Made by a program: the position numbers and the translations under genes. Below, in pieces: positions 9,019-17,336 of a DNA stretch of 64,000 nucleotides. The stretch is from Bdellovibrionales bacterium (GTDB lineage: Bacteria > Bdellovibrionota > Bdellovibrionia > Bdellovibrionales > Bdellovibrionaceae). Positions within the stretch are counted from its first letter, which is position 1. Every line of letters begins with the position of its first letter. Under the pieces are notes generated by a model that saw only the letters and a list, made by a program, of their open reading frames with translations, had not been told where the DNA came from and searched no databases. The stretch is taken from positions 1 through 64,000 of the forward strand of contig JADJOV010000025.1 in the NCBI GenBank assembly GCA_016713585.1, given 5' to 3'.

Positions 9019-9951
9019 ATGAAAGTCATTTCCTCAGATATTATCGATGGCGATTCAATTCTATTCATGACTGTGCCAGATGGCGAAATGGCTGGCAAAA
9101 AGCTTCTCGCTGGTAGATTTATCTGTAAAGATGCGACCTGCCTCTGTACGGTGGTGAAAATTAAATTGGCTGATATGAATAATCTCGATCAAGACATTGC
9201 CACTTTTGACTTGGATGTAGCCTCTTGTAAACTAAGCGCTAAAGATCCTCAGTATTCGGATCCCTCCTTTGTGAGTTCTTTGGGAGTACCGCTTGCGACT
9301 TCACTTGTTGAAAGCTTTGATGCAGAAGATTGGGCTTTTCTTAAGGAAGATTTTTACTCATATAAACTTGCAGTCACTAAAAAAATTGATTTCGATTCGA
9401 CTTCTGCTTACTTTCCGACAGCCTCAGCAATTGAAAATTATGGCGAGATGGTTGGATACAGTGATATTCTCCCATTTTGCGAACAATTTATTCTTCCGAG
9501 AACTGACGACTCTGTGGATGCTATTTTGCTGGATGATCAATACTGCGTCATCAGCGGATGCGATTGTACCCGAGCAATAATATTTATGTATTCTTGTAAA
9601 AATGGTCGTGAAATTTCTGGGATCAAACAAGGCATCGAAATCAATCTCAATACCTTCCGAATCACCCAAATCCTTGAAGACACTGGTGGCCGAGAGACTG
9701 CGGTGAAACTCTGGCATCAATTCCTGGAAGCGTTTCCTCAAATTCGAAAAGAACTTCCTCGGCGAAAAAAGGATCTGACAAAACTTTATGCGAATTTCAA
9801 AAAGAATCCTAGGTCTGTCAAATTTGTGCCTGCGTCTAAATCGACTTCAGGTGCTACATTAGAAAACGTTGGGAGGAACGATTCCTGCCCCTGTGGCAGT
9901 GGAAAAAAATTTAAAAAATGCTGCCTGGGAAAACCTAGTTTCGTGCTGTAA
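9019..9951 (+). CDS. Uncharacterised protein with C-terminal SEC-C zinc motif
   Basis: This protein of about 310 residues ends with GRNDSCPCGSGKKFKKCC, the SEC-C metal-binding motif (C-x-C-x8-C-C) known from SecA and many unrelated proteins, where it binds zinc and often mediates ribosome or protein contacts. The rest is soluble, without signal peptide or membrane helix. It contains a C-x-C-T pair (SGCDCTRAIIFMYS) and a lysine/arginine-rich helix (RKELPRRKKDLTKLYANFK) before the motif. I do not recognise the main domain. ATG 9019 is preferred over TTG 9001, though neither has a strong ribosome site. Confidence 0.7.
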   Translation: MKVISSDIIDGDSILFMTVPDGEMAGKKLLAGRFICKDATCLCTVVKIKLADMNNLDQDIATFDLDVASCKLSAKDPQYSDPSFVSSLGVPLATSLVESFDAEDWAFLKEDFYSYKLAVTKKIDFDSTSAYFPTASAIENYGEMVGYSDILPFCEQFILPRTDDSVDAILLDDQYCVISGCDCTRAIIFMYSCKNGREISGIKQGIEINLNTFRITQILEDTGGRETAVKLWHQFLEAFPQIRKELPRRKKDLTKLYANFKKNPRSVKFVPASKSTSGATLENVGRNDSCPCGSGKKFKKCCLGKPSFVL

Positions 9952-10027
9952 TAATCTCGGCCTTACGTAGAATCTGACTCCGCCACCGGTAACCGCACCG
10001 ATGAAGCCAAAGATCTTACGAATAAAT

Positions 10028-10158
10028 TTTGTGATTTCTGACCTGTACCACTTATTTTAAGTGGTACCCCGAGACAGGACTTGAACCTGCACACCTTTCG
10101 GCACCAGATCCTAAGTCTGGCGTGTCTGCCATTCCACCACTCGGGCAGAAATCACAAA
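10028..10158 (-). repeat. 13-bp perfect inverted repeat flanking tRNA-Leu
   Basis: TTTGTGATTTCTG at 10028-10040 and CAGAAATCACAAA at 10146-10158 are exact reverse complements. They bracket the tRNA gene: the 5' arm abuts (and by one base enters) the mature 5' end, and the other arm lies about 22 bases past the CCA. In the precursor they could pair as a leader-trailer helix. Confidence 0.7.
10062..10146 (-). tRNA. tRNA-Leu (anticodon UAG)
   Basis: On the minus strand the gene reads GCCCGAGTGGTGGAATGG... with anticodon loop ACTTAGG giving UAG. It has the long variable arm of a class II tRNA (TGCCGAAAGGTGT), the T-loop GGTTCAAGTCC and an encoded CCA. The acceptor stem pairs GCCCGAG with CTCGGG. 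A fourth G before the T makes position 1:72 mispair; removing one G gives a normal stem with discriminator A and CCA, so a homopolymer miscount is likely. The 3' end overlaps a hairpin (TACCACTT/AAGTGGTA, 10046-10066). Confidence 0.95.
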
Positions 10159-10246
10159 GTCATTCATTCAACAACAAATCGGTCGACTGGAAATCATAGC
10201 TTTTTTGACATGATCTCAAAACAAAGGCAATAGCTAAGTGCGTGTT

Positions 10247-10636
10247 TTATTTTTCAGCAATTAGCTTTTTGTAGTCTGGCGCTCTCATGAGATTTGCCAG
10301 CTCCTTTTCGCTGTCCATTTCAATTCGAATTAGCCATCCTTCATTCATTGGATCATCGTTAAGCACCGCAGGATCATCTCCTAAAGGCAAATTGATTTCA
10401 ATAACGGTACCCGAGACTGGAGCATAAAGATCGCTGACTGCCTTAACGCTCTCTACAACCCCAAATGGTTGGTTTTGAGTGACCTTTTGCCCTTCTTCTG
10501 GGAGCTCCACATAAACAACTTCGCCCAATTGATTTTGAGCAAACTCAGTTATTCCAACCGTCACGATATTCTCATCGACCTGAGCCCACTCGTGATCCTT
10601 CGTATAGTAATAATCTTCTGGAATATGATAGGCCAT
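10247..10636 (-). CDS. gcvH: Glycine cleavage system H protein
   Basis: This 129-residue lipoyl carrier shuttles the aminomethyl group between GcvP and GcvT. It starts with the family signature YYYTKDHEWAQVD and contains the lipoylation site GVVESVKAVSDLYAPVSG, whose lysine carries the lipoate. The C-terminal NEGWLIRIEM block is also typical. The length is normal. It lies about 100 bases downstream of gcvT on the same strand and is probably expressed with it. No gcvP is in the window. Start ATG 10636 is preceded by an AAGAGGAGT-type ribosome site. Confidence 0.97.
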   Translation of the reverse strand: MAYHIPEDYYYTKDHEWAQVDENIVTVGITEFAQNQLGEVVYVELPEEGQKVTQNQPFGVVESVKAVSDLYAPVSGTVIEINLPLGDDPAVLNDDPMNEGWLIRIEMDSEKELANLMRAPDYKKLIAEK

Positions 10637-10739
10637 GAGGACTCCTCTTTAAAAAATTCTTAAAAAACTACAGTTAAAACTTACAACTTCGAAACACTTT
10701 CCAATTTCAAGCTTATCTCACACTTATCGCAAACTTATC

Positions 10740-11843
10740 TCAAAGACTTGTCGACTCAACAAAGGGAGTTTTGCAAATCTTGGCTTTGACTCGACGCCCG
10801 CGAATCTCAACAAAAAATTCACTCCCGTCATGAGCCAAATCAGAGGATAAATAGCCTATCCCAATAGGTTCGTCCAATGAGGGGGAATGAGTTCCACTGG
10901 TTACCCTGCCGATTTCGCGGTTGTCAAAAGAAAACAATAAGTAACCCTGTCTTGGGATCCCCTTGTCGATCATTTTGAATCCTGCCAATTTTTGCGGCAA
11001 TCCTTTTTCGCGCTGAGCGAGCATCACCGCTTTTCCCAAGAAATCTTTAGCAGTTGGCTTAATCACCCAGCCCAAATTGGCCGAATATGGATTCATCACA
11101 TCGTCGATCTCGTGGCCATAAAGGGAATAGCACATCTCAGTTCGTAGAGTATCGCGTGCTCCAAGGCCAATCGGCTGAACTCTAAATTTTTTGCCAACCT
11201 CTAACAAGCTGTTCCAGAGTCCGCTGGCCTGTTCAGCTGGAACGAAAATCTCACAACCCCGTTCGCCTGTATACCCCGTCGTTGCGATCAGGACCTGATG
11301 ACCGCGATACTGGTGAGGCAAAATCCGAAAAGGCTTTACCTGAGCAAGGTCTACCGCTCCAAGGACCTCTTGGCAGAGGGCCAACGCCTGAGGCCCCTGA
11401 ACCGCGATCTGACCCCAAGCAGCGCTTTCGTCCAATAGATCAGCGCCTCGGTTGTTTTTTTGCATCCACTGGAAATCTTTATCTTTGTTGGAGGCATTCA
11501 CGCAAACTAGGTAGTCTTGATTCTCGGCAAGACAATACACAATAATATCATCGACCAAGCCTCCCTGCTCATTTGGGAGCAAGCTATATTGAGCCTCGCC
11601 AGCCTTGAGCTTGGCCACATCATTTGTTGTTAACCACTGAAGAGTCGCCAAAGCCTGAGGCCCCTTGACTCGAATCTCTCCCATATGGGAAACATCAAAA
11701 AGTCCAACACCTTGTCTAACCGCCAGATGCTCTTCCTTAAGGCCCTTATACTGAATCGGCATTTCCCATCCGGCAAACTCAACCATTCGGGCACCAAGCG
11801 CGACATGATCCGCGAACAGCGGAGTTCTTTGTATTTGCGACAT
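10740..11843 (-). CDS. gcvT: Aminomethyltransferase (glycine cleavage T protein)
   Basis: The 367-residue enzyme transfers a methylene group from the aminomethyl-lipoyl H protein to tetrahydrofolate, releasing ammonia. Recognisable blocks are MVEFAGWEMPIQYKGLKEEH, GLFDVSHMGEIRVKGP, ATTGYTGERGCEIF (folate site), GLGARDTLRTEM and the C-terminal GRVTSGTHSPSL barrel. The length is normal for the family. It precedes gcvH in the order T-H. The start ATG 11843 is unambiguous, with GGAGAAAAT directly upstream inside a perfect palindrome that could mask the ribosome site. Confidence 0.97.
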   Translation of the reverse strand: MSQIQRTPLFADHVALGARMVEFAGWEMPIQYKGLKEEHLAVRQGVGLFDVSHMGEIRVKGPQALATLQWLTTNDVAKLKAGEAQYSLLPNEQGGLVDDIIVYCLAENQDYLVCVNASNKDKDFQWMQKNNRGADLLDESAAWGQIAVQGPQALALCQEVLGAVDLAQVKPFRILPHQYRGHQVLIATTGYTGERGCEIFVPAEQASGLWNSLLEVGKKFRVQPIGLGARDTLRTEMCYSLYGHEIDDVMNPYSANLGWVIKPTAKDFLGKAVMLAQREKGLPQKLAGFKMIDKGIPRQGYLLFSFDNREIGRVTSGTHSPSLDEPIGIGYLSSDLAHDGSEFFVEIRGRRVKAKICKTPFVESTSL

Positions 11844-11862
11844 ATTTTCTCCTGGAGAAAAT
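11844..11862 (-). promoter_or_regulatory. Palindrome covering the gcvT ribosome-binding site
   Basis: ATTTTCTCC and GGAGAAAAT form a perfect 9-bp inverted repeat with a single-base centre, immediately before the gcvT ATG. The 3' arm contains the GGAG. A one-base loop would be strained in RNA, so a DNA operator or a dimer site is an alternative to ribosome-site masking. I do not see the conserved glycine riboswitch core. Confidence 0.45.
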
Positions 11863-12042
11863 AATTCGTCGATAGCCGCAAAAATGACAAGGGATTCTTG
11901 CGAAAAGTTTGATAAAAAATTCTGCCAGACCTTAACGGCGTCATCTGTCTAATAGTGAGACAGTCAAATTATCCTCAGGTTCAGGCTAATTCGTCATGCC
12001 AATGGCATTAACCTTGAAAGGTCAGCATGTTATGAGAAAAAA

Positions 12043-12495
12043 ATGATCCTTTGCAGCTTGGTTCTGGTGTTTTCATTTGTCGTTGAGGCAACCACTGGCG
12101 GTCGAAGTGGCGCTCCATCAAACCCCACAACTAAGAGCTTTAAAGAATGGAAGGATCAAAAGATTCAGGAAATTCAAACCCGGATCGACCTTCTGCAGGC
12201 CAGAATTGACTCTCAGCTACCGACCGACACAAATCTTGGACAACTGAAGACTCAACTGAAAAACGATTCCTATAGCCTTGAAATGGCGAAGGAATTAACT
12301 GTTTCAGATTACTTTGTCGCCTATCTTGCGAAGCTTGAAAACCGGCGCGAAACTTATAAAGAAATTGCAGCGAAGATGTCGGCTGATGAGATTGCCGACC
12401 TCATGAGCGCCTACGTTAACTCGATCTTCTCGGCTCAGACGCTATCCACTCCCGCGCCGCAGGGCTACAATCTTTCTTCCGACAATATCAAATAG
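12043..12495 (+). CDS. Small exported helical protein of unknown function
   Basis: The 150-residue product begins with a signal-like hydrophobic stretch (ILCSLVLVFSFVVEA) and then a charged, mostly helical region (KEWKDQKIQEIQTRIDLLQA), suggesting a short coiled coil. The C-terminus is P/S-rich. Just upstream, ATGAGAAAAAAATG places a second ATG out of frame by one base. If the A7 run were A8, the start would move to 12030 and give MRKKMILC, a better positively charged signal start. I do not recognise the family. It is a single gene between gcvT (divergent) and groES. Confidence 0.6.
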   Translation: MILCSLVLVFSFVVEATTGGRSGAPSNPTTKSFKEWKDQKIQEIQTRIDLLQARIDSQLPTDTNLGQLKTQLKNDSYSLEMAKELTVSDYFVAYLAKLENRRETYKEIAAKMSADEIADLMSAYVNSIFSAQTLSTPAPQGYNLSSDNIK

Positions 12496-12561
12496 AACTG
12501 CTTGCTGGAGCCGATTTCGAGACTTAACTCTCTGCGCCAATTATTTAATTTTTTGCTGACC

Positions 12562-12618
12562 TTGACACCTCCGGGGTTGAGTCCATATTAACGACGCACG
12601 TAAATAAGCTGCGTTAAT
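12562..12618 (+). promoter_or_regulatory. groESL promoter with overlapping inverted-repeat operator
   Basis: A consensus -35 TTGACA (12562-12567) is followed after 17 bases by ATATTA (12585-12590) as the -10. The inverted repeat ATTAACGACGC (12587-12597), 10-base spacer, GCTGCGTTAAT (12608-12618), overlaps the -10 and start-site region. The layout resembles CIRCE/HrcA control (9-bp arms and 9-bp spacer) but the arm sequence is not TTAGCACTC, so the repressor is unknown. Confidence 0.65.
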
Positions 12619-12654
12619 AACAACCATGACTAAAACTAACCAGGAGGTTAAAAA

Positions 12655-12957
12655 ATGGCTAAACACGAAATCGGTGTGCGTCCTTTGCATGATCGTATTC
12701 TTGTCCGACGAATGGCCGAAGATGATAAAACGGCTGGCGGACTTTTCATTCCAGATACAGCGAAAGAAAAGCCTCAAAAGGGCGAAATTATCGCAACTGG
12801 CAAAGGTCGATTGACTGAAGATGGAAAGACTCTTCCTCTTGAAGTTAAGGCTGGCGACAAAGTTCTTTTCAGCAAATATGCTGGCACCGAGCTTAAACTC
12901 GATGGCGAGGAATTTCTCATGATGCGCGAAGAAGATGTTCTTGGGGTCTTTAACTAA
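12655..12957 (+). CDS. groES: Co-chaperonin GroES
   Basis: The 100-residue lid of the GroEL chamber. It begins with the family core IGVRPLHDRILVRRM and contains the mobile loop around TAGGLFIPD, with GEIIATGKGR and KAGDKVLFSKYAGTE after it. A strong AGGAGGT lies eight bases before the ATG. The gene directly precedes groEL with a 42-base gap, the usual operon order, and is expressed from the promoter at 12562. Confidence 0.98.
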   Translation: MAKHEIGVRPLHDRILVRRMAEDDKTAGGLFIPDTAKEKPQKGEIIATGKGRLTEDGKTLPLEVKAGDKVLFSKYAGTELKLDGEEFLMMREEDVLGVFN

Positions 12958-12999
12958 ATTTTGATTTGAATTTTATTTAAACATTTAAGGAGTTTGACG

Positions 13000-14665
13000 A
13001 TGAGTAAAGAATTACGTTTTTCTGAAGACGCTCGTTCACACATTTTGAAAGGTGTGAACATTTTGGCTAATGCCGTAAAGGTAACTTTGGGACCTAAGGG
13101 TCGCAATGTTGTTATTGAAAAATCTTTTGGATCACCCTTGATCACAAAAGATGGTGTCACTGTTGCCAAAGAAATCGAACTTGAGAACAAGTTTGAAAAC
13201 ATGGGCGCTCAAATGGTTAAGGAAGTTGCTTCCAAGACTAACGATGAAGCTGGTGACGGAACAACAACTGCAACTGTTCTTGCTCAAGCTATCTATCGTG
13301 AAGGTGCTAAAATCGTTTCTGCTGGCCACAACCCTATGTCAGTCAAACGCGGTATCGACAAGGCTGTTGGAATGGTTATTTCTGAGCTTCAAGCTATGGC
13401 TAAACCTGTTAAAGGTTCCAATGAAGTTGCTCAAGTTGGCTCCATTTCTGCTAACAATGACAAAGAAATTGGTCAGATGTTGTCAGATGCTATGGACAAA
13501 GTGACTAAAGAAGGCGTTATCACTATTGAAGAATCTAAAACAGCAAAAACTGAAGTGACTGTTGTTGAGGGAATGCAATTTGACCGTGGCTACCTTTTCT
13601 CCTTACTTCGTAACTAATGCTGAAAGAATGGAAGCTGTTCTTGAGAACGCTTATGTTCTTGTTTATGACAAGAAAATTTCTTCAATGAAAGATATGCTTG
13701 GCATTCTTGAGGGCGTTGCAAAACAAGGTCGTCAATTGATGCTGATTGCTGAAGATGTTGATGGTGAGGCACTTGCAACTCTTGTTGTGAACAAACTCCG
13801 TGGAACTCTTCACGTTGCTGCCGTTAAAGCTCCAGGCTTTGGCGATCGCAGAAAGTCTATGCTTGAGGATATCGCAGCATTGACTGGCGCGAAAGTTATC
13901 TCTGAAGATCTTGGCCGCAAACTTGAGCAAGCAACTGTTGCTGACCTTGGTGTTGCTAAGCGAATCGTTGTAGACAAAGACAACACAACAATCATCGATG
14001 GCGCCGGTAAAAAAGCTGAGATTCAAGCTCGAATCAGTCAAATCAAAGCTCAAATCGAAGAAACTACTTCAGATTACGACAAAGAAAAACTGAAAGAGCG
14101 TTTGGCTAAATTGGCTGGCGGTGTTGCAGTGATTCACGTTGGAGCTCCTTCTGAAGTTGAAATGAAGGAAAAGAAATCCCGTGTTGAAGATGCTTTGAAC
14201 GCAACTCGCGCAGCAGTTGAAGAAGGTATCGTTGCTGGTGGTGGAACAGCTCTTGTGAAAGCTGCTCAAAAAATTGAGAAAACTAAGTTTACTGAAGAAG
14301 AGTGGTGGGGAGCTATGATCGTGAAGCGCTCTTGCGAAGAGCCTATTCGTCAGATCGCATTCAATGCGGGTCTTGACGGCGCGATTGTTCTTGATCGAGT
14401 TCTTCAGAACAAATCGCTTTCTTATGGCTACAACGCTTACAGTGATCAATACACAGATCTATTAAAAGATGGCGTTATTGATCCAGTTAAAGTTGTTCGT
14501 TGCGCATTGATCAACGCAGCTTCTGTTTCTTCATTGATGTTGACCACTGAGACTATGATTGCTGAAGCTCCTAAGCGAGATGATGGCAAGTCTGGTGGCG
14601 CTCCTGATATGGGCGGCATGGGCGGCGGTATGGGTGGAATGGGCGGTATGGGCGGCATGATGTAA
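13000..14665 (+). CDS. groEL: Chaperonin GroEL, frame broken at 13595-13598
   Basis: ATP-dependent 60-kDa chaperonin forming the double-ring folding chamber. Signature stretches include ANAVKVTLGPKGRNVVIEKS, DGTTTATVLAQAI (ATP site), AVEEGIVAGGGTALVKA and the C-terminal GGM repeat tail ending GGMGGMM. ATG 13000 is chosen because AAGGAG lies seven bases upstream; TTG 12994 is unlikely. The frame shifts at FDRGYL: the expected Y-L-S-P-Y-F-V-T-N needs TTT but the sequence has TTTT at 13595-13598. With one T removed, a full-length chaperonin of about 555 residues is read. It would be lethal if real and the only copy, so a sequence error is the simplest reading. Confidence 0.95.
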
Positions 14666-14706
14666 GGTCGCACTCCGCATAAGCGCCACACACGGCAATA
14701 TGCTAA

Positions 14707-14738
14707 AAACCCAGAGTGATGAACTCTGGGTTTTTTTG
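14707..14738 (+). terminator. Rho-independent terminator of groESL
   Basis: AACCCAGAGT (14708-14717) and ACTCTGGGTT (14723-14732) form a 10-bp stem with a short loop, followed by a T-run to 14737. It lies 42 bases after the groEL stop. Confidence 0.9.
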
Positions 14739-14807
14739 TGCTTTTAAGTTAAATTTTGTTTAACTAACGACTCGCGCAACAATGACATCTATCGCTGGGT
14801 GGAGGTC

Positions 14808-15110
14808 CTAAACCTCTGAAATTAGTTCGTCAATAGAAACGCCAAAAAACTGAGAAAGCTTGATAAGATTTCCGAGCGATGGATTTGCCCATCCAGATTC
14901 AAAGTTTGATATAACCGTTTGAGGAACACCAATTTTTCTTGCCAATTCTGCTTGAGTTAGATTCCGTCCCTTCCTATAGCGCTCTATCTGGTTAGAAAGA
15001 TTTAAGGAATAGTTATGAAGAAAATCATGTCCTTTCTTTTTTTCGAAAATTCGGGCTTTTCGAAGCTTTGGTTTTGGCTTGGATACAAATTTGGCCGATC
15101 TCTTACTCAT
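14808..15110 (-). CDS. XRE-family transcriptional regulator
   Basis: The 100-residue protein has a basic N-terminal tail (KFVSKPKPKLRKARIFEKKK) and a C-terminal HTH_3 domain: RKGRNLTQAELARKIGVPQT is the helix-turn-helix, and NPSLGNLIKLSQFFGVSIDE closes the fold. It resembles HigA/HipB-type or phage-like repressors, but no toxin gene adjoins it. A perfect 24-bp palindrome lies 27-50 bases upstream of the ATG and is the likely autoregulatory site. Confidence 0.85.
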   Translation of the reverse strand: MSKRSAKFVSKPKPKLRKARIFEKKKGHDFLHNYSLNLSNQIERYRKGRNLTQAELARKIGVPQTVISNFESGWANPSLGNLIKLSQFFGVSIDELISEV

Positions 15111-15136
15111 CGGCGTAGTTTATCACTTCAGTTTTT

Positions 15137-15160
15137 GCAATAGCAATATATTGCTATTGC
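15137..15160. promoter_or_regulatory. Perfect 24-bp palindrome, probable XRE operator
   Basis: The dyad consists of GCAATAGCAATA followed directly by its exact reverse complement TATTGCTATTGC. It sits upstream of the XRE gene and downstream of the outer-membrane protein gene. Position and symmetry fit binding of the neighbouring helix-turn-helix dimer. Confidence 0.75.
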
Positions 15161-15192
15161 GCTTTCATAAATATCGGTTCTGCATTTAATGA

Positions 15193-16807
15193 CTAAAAGA
15201 AATATTCAATGCCGGCAAGCAGGCTGGTAACTTTGTGACTAATGCTTGAAACTGGATCGGTTCGATTGGTCGTCCCAGAGAAACTCGACGTAAAATACTC
15301 AAAATTCAACTCACCGATAATATTGTATCCGCGGTTTGTTTTGTAAGAGCCAAAGAAACCAAAATTGGTGGTTTTGACTCCTGAGGGATTCCCGGAGGAT
15401 TTGTTTTCAGTGAGACTATTCGTCAGGTAGTATTTGAATTGAAATCCCAAATCATAGGAACTTTCTTGTCCGAGCGGAAAGCCCCCACGAAAACCAAGGT
15501 ACATTCCACCGTAATTCATGTTGGTTAGAAATAGAGGCGTACTTTCATCGGAACGAACAGCAAACTGCGATATCCCCAATGTGAATTGGAGCTTAGGTCC
15601 CCAAAAATCATTTTCAATCAGATAATTGTAACCGCCGGCCACGTGATATTCGCTGACCGACATATTGAGCTGCCCGGGAGTGGAACCGGAAAAGGCATTG
15701 CTCACCGTGAAAGCACTTTGACGAAACCCAAGGTCAACGTACCACTCTTGATTTAGCCAGGCTTCGCCATCAAGCGCGATTGTGGGGCCAAGACTGGTTG
15801 AGGCACTGAGGGACCCTGCTGACTGCATGGCTAGATTCTGATTGTACTGAAGCAATCCCGCTGCTAACTGAAAGCGTCCAAATTGAGGAGGCTGCTTGGG
15901 TTGCCATTCCTCTGGCTTGTGACCAAAACTGACGTCGGAGTCTGCCCTGGCGCCGATCCTCTCACGAAGAGTATTCATGGTGCCGTCTTCAGCGAGACCA
16001 TACTTAATAAACTCGTCAGGCTTTGTGTTGGCACCCACCTGAATTACCCCAGGCTCCTTTTCCATGGTTACCTGGGCGAAACTCAAAAACTCATCGGCCT
16101 TCAGGATTTTGATCTGACCCAAGAGGACCTTCTGATGACTTAACATGAACTTGTTTTTTGGATGTCTTTCGATAGAGACAATTTGAATAACATTTATTAA
16201 ATCACTAATCTTCAAGCCATGATAGGTTCCAAGACTTACAGTAATTTCGTTTCCACGCCGACTCAGGATGCGCCCTTGAACTGGAAGTTTTTGATAGATA
16301 TTTACTAAACTTTTAGAAAGCTCTTTGGCAATTTCCTCGGTTGCGAACTCGCGAATATTGTCGTTGGTCTCAATGAGAAATGGCTGCCCATCACTGGTTA
16401 AGTAAAGGACCAAGCGCAGCTGAATACCTCGGGGCCCCTTCCATAGACGACCTGCCAAAACTGCCTGGGAATTGTCGACAGCCGAAATCTTTTTCACGTC
16501 CTCTGGAGAGAGGCTTTCGCTTGCACCCTGAGACTCTGAGACTAATGACTTTGAAAGCACAGGCAACCATTGATGACCCTTATCGAAAAAATCAAACTCA
16601 GTCTGGGTTAGCGTCTTCGAGTAGACCTGCCCGACATTATCTATGAACGGTAGAATTGAAATTTTTTCGATGACAAGAGATCGATCCACATCGCTCAAAT
16701 AGGTCACTTGGGGGTCGACTGGTTGATTTTGGAAGCGAACTCACCTTGGCCTGGCCGAGGGCCGCGATCGCAATGAAAAAAATAACACAAACACTCAATC
16801 GACCCAT
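15193..16807 (-). CDS. Exported outer-membrane protein: FlgT-C-like domain plus C-terminal beta-barrel
   Basis: A signal peptide (VCVIFFIAIAALGQA, from ATG 16807) is separated from the main frame by a one-base break near 16740; the main frame then reads VRFQNQPVDPQVTYLSDVDR. Residues ~30-165 resemble the TolB-N/FlgO-type fold (SILPFIDNVGQ, AVLAGRLW), then GRILSRRGNEITVSLGTYHG resembles the C-terminal domain of FlgT-type proteins. From about residue 280 to the end, alternating hydrophobic strands with aromatic girdles finish in AGIEYFF, a typical outer-membrane barrel ending in F. The role is unknown; a link to flagellar or envelope structures is inference. It is a single gene, upstream of the XRE gene on the same strand. 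Confidence 0.65.
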
Positions 16808-16923
16808 TAGATTATTCTGAAGTTTAGCTCACAATGGGTCAATGGTGATCACACAACCGGACTTCCGCCGAGCCATCCGTGCGTCTAGTTTTCCTCTAGA
16901 GACTCGATCTTAACTTTTGGTTT

Positions 16924-16952
16924 TTGGCAGAAGTCGGAATCTATTTTATAAT
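16924..16952 (+). promoter_or_regulatory. Sigma-70 promoter giving a probable leaderless message
   Basis: TTGGCA (16924-16929), 17-base spacer, TATAAT (16947-16952). Six bases separate the -10 from the ATG of the CheY-like gene at 16959, so the expected start point coincides with the A of the ATG. No Shine-Dalgarno site is present. Confidence 0.65.
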
Positions 16953-16958
16953 CATTCC

Positions 16959-17327
16959 ATGAACTTTAGATTTGCTGTGATCGATGATGCCCCTTATTCG
17001 AGAGCTGCTCAACAGATCGCGACCCAAGCTGGCGGCACTTGTGTCGGTGAAGCTGAAACCGGGGCGGGTGGACTTGAGCTCGTTCGACGCTTTTTGCCTG
17101 ATGTGATTTTTTTAGATCTCGTCATGCCAGGGAAAAGCGGCCTCGACATTATCACAGAGACAAAACTCATTTGGCCAGAGTTGAAAATCATTTCATGCTC
17201 CACACTGGATGATCCTAAGACGATCACTCAGGCCCGAACGTATGGGGTTGATGAGTATTTAACAAAGCCATTCACCCAAGCCCAAATTACTTCGGCATTA
17301 AACCGGCTACTTAAACCTGCGAGGTAG
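16959..17327 (+). CDS. CheY-like single-domain response regulator
   Basis: The 122-residue protein is a bare receiver domain. The acidic pair is in FAVIDDAPYSR, the phosphoacceptor aspartate in DVIFLDLVMPGKSG, the conserved T/S in IISCSTLDD and the lysine in YLTKPFT. There is no output domain, so it should signal by protein contact, as CheY does with the flagellar switch, or act in a phosphorelay. ATG 16959 is favoured over TTG 16917, whose extra residues are not part of the fold. The promoter suggests leaderless translation. A small membrane-protein gene follows after nine bases. Confidence 0.92.
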   Translation: MNFRFAVIDDAPYSRAAQQIATQAGGTCVGEAETGAGGLELVRRFLPDVIFLDLVMPGKSGLDIITETKLIWPELKIISCSTLDDPKTITQARTYGVDEYLTKPFTQAQITSALNRLLKPAR

Positions 17328-17336
17328 GAAAATCCA

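Noticed and set aside
10040..10070. Hairpin TACCACTT/AAGTGGTA as a terminator
   Set aside because: It overlaps the tRNA CCA end and has no T-run on the minus strand, so a terminator call is not supported.
14808..15110. XRE gene as half of a toxin-antitoxin pair
   Set aside because: No small partner gene lies on either side; the neighbours are groEL and an outer-membrane protein gene.
15883..16646. Plus-strand frames inside the outer-membrane protein gene
   Set aside because: They lie entirely opposite a gene with a clear signal peptide and barrel end; no ribosome sites are seen.
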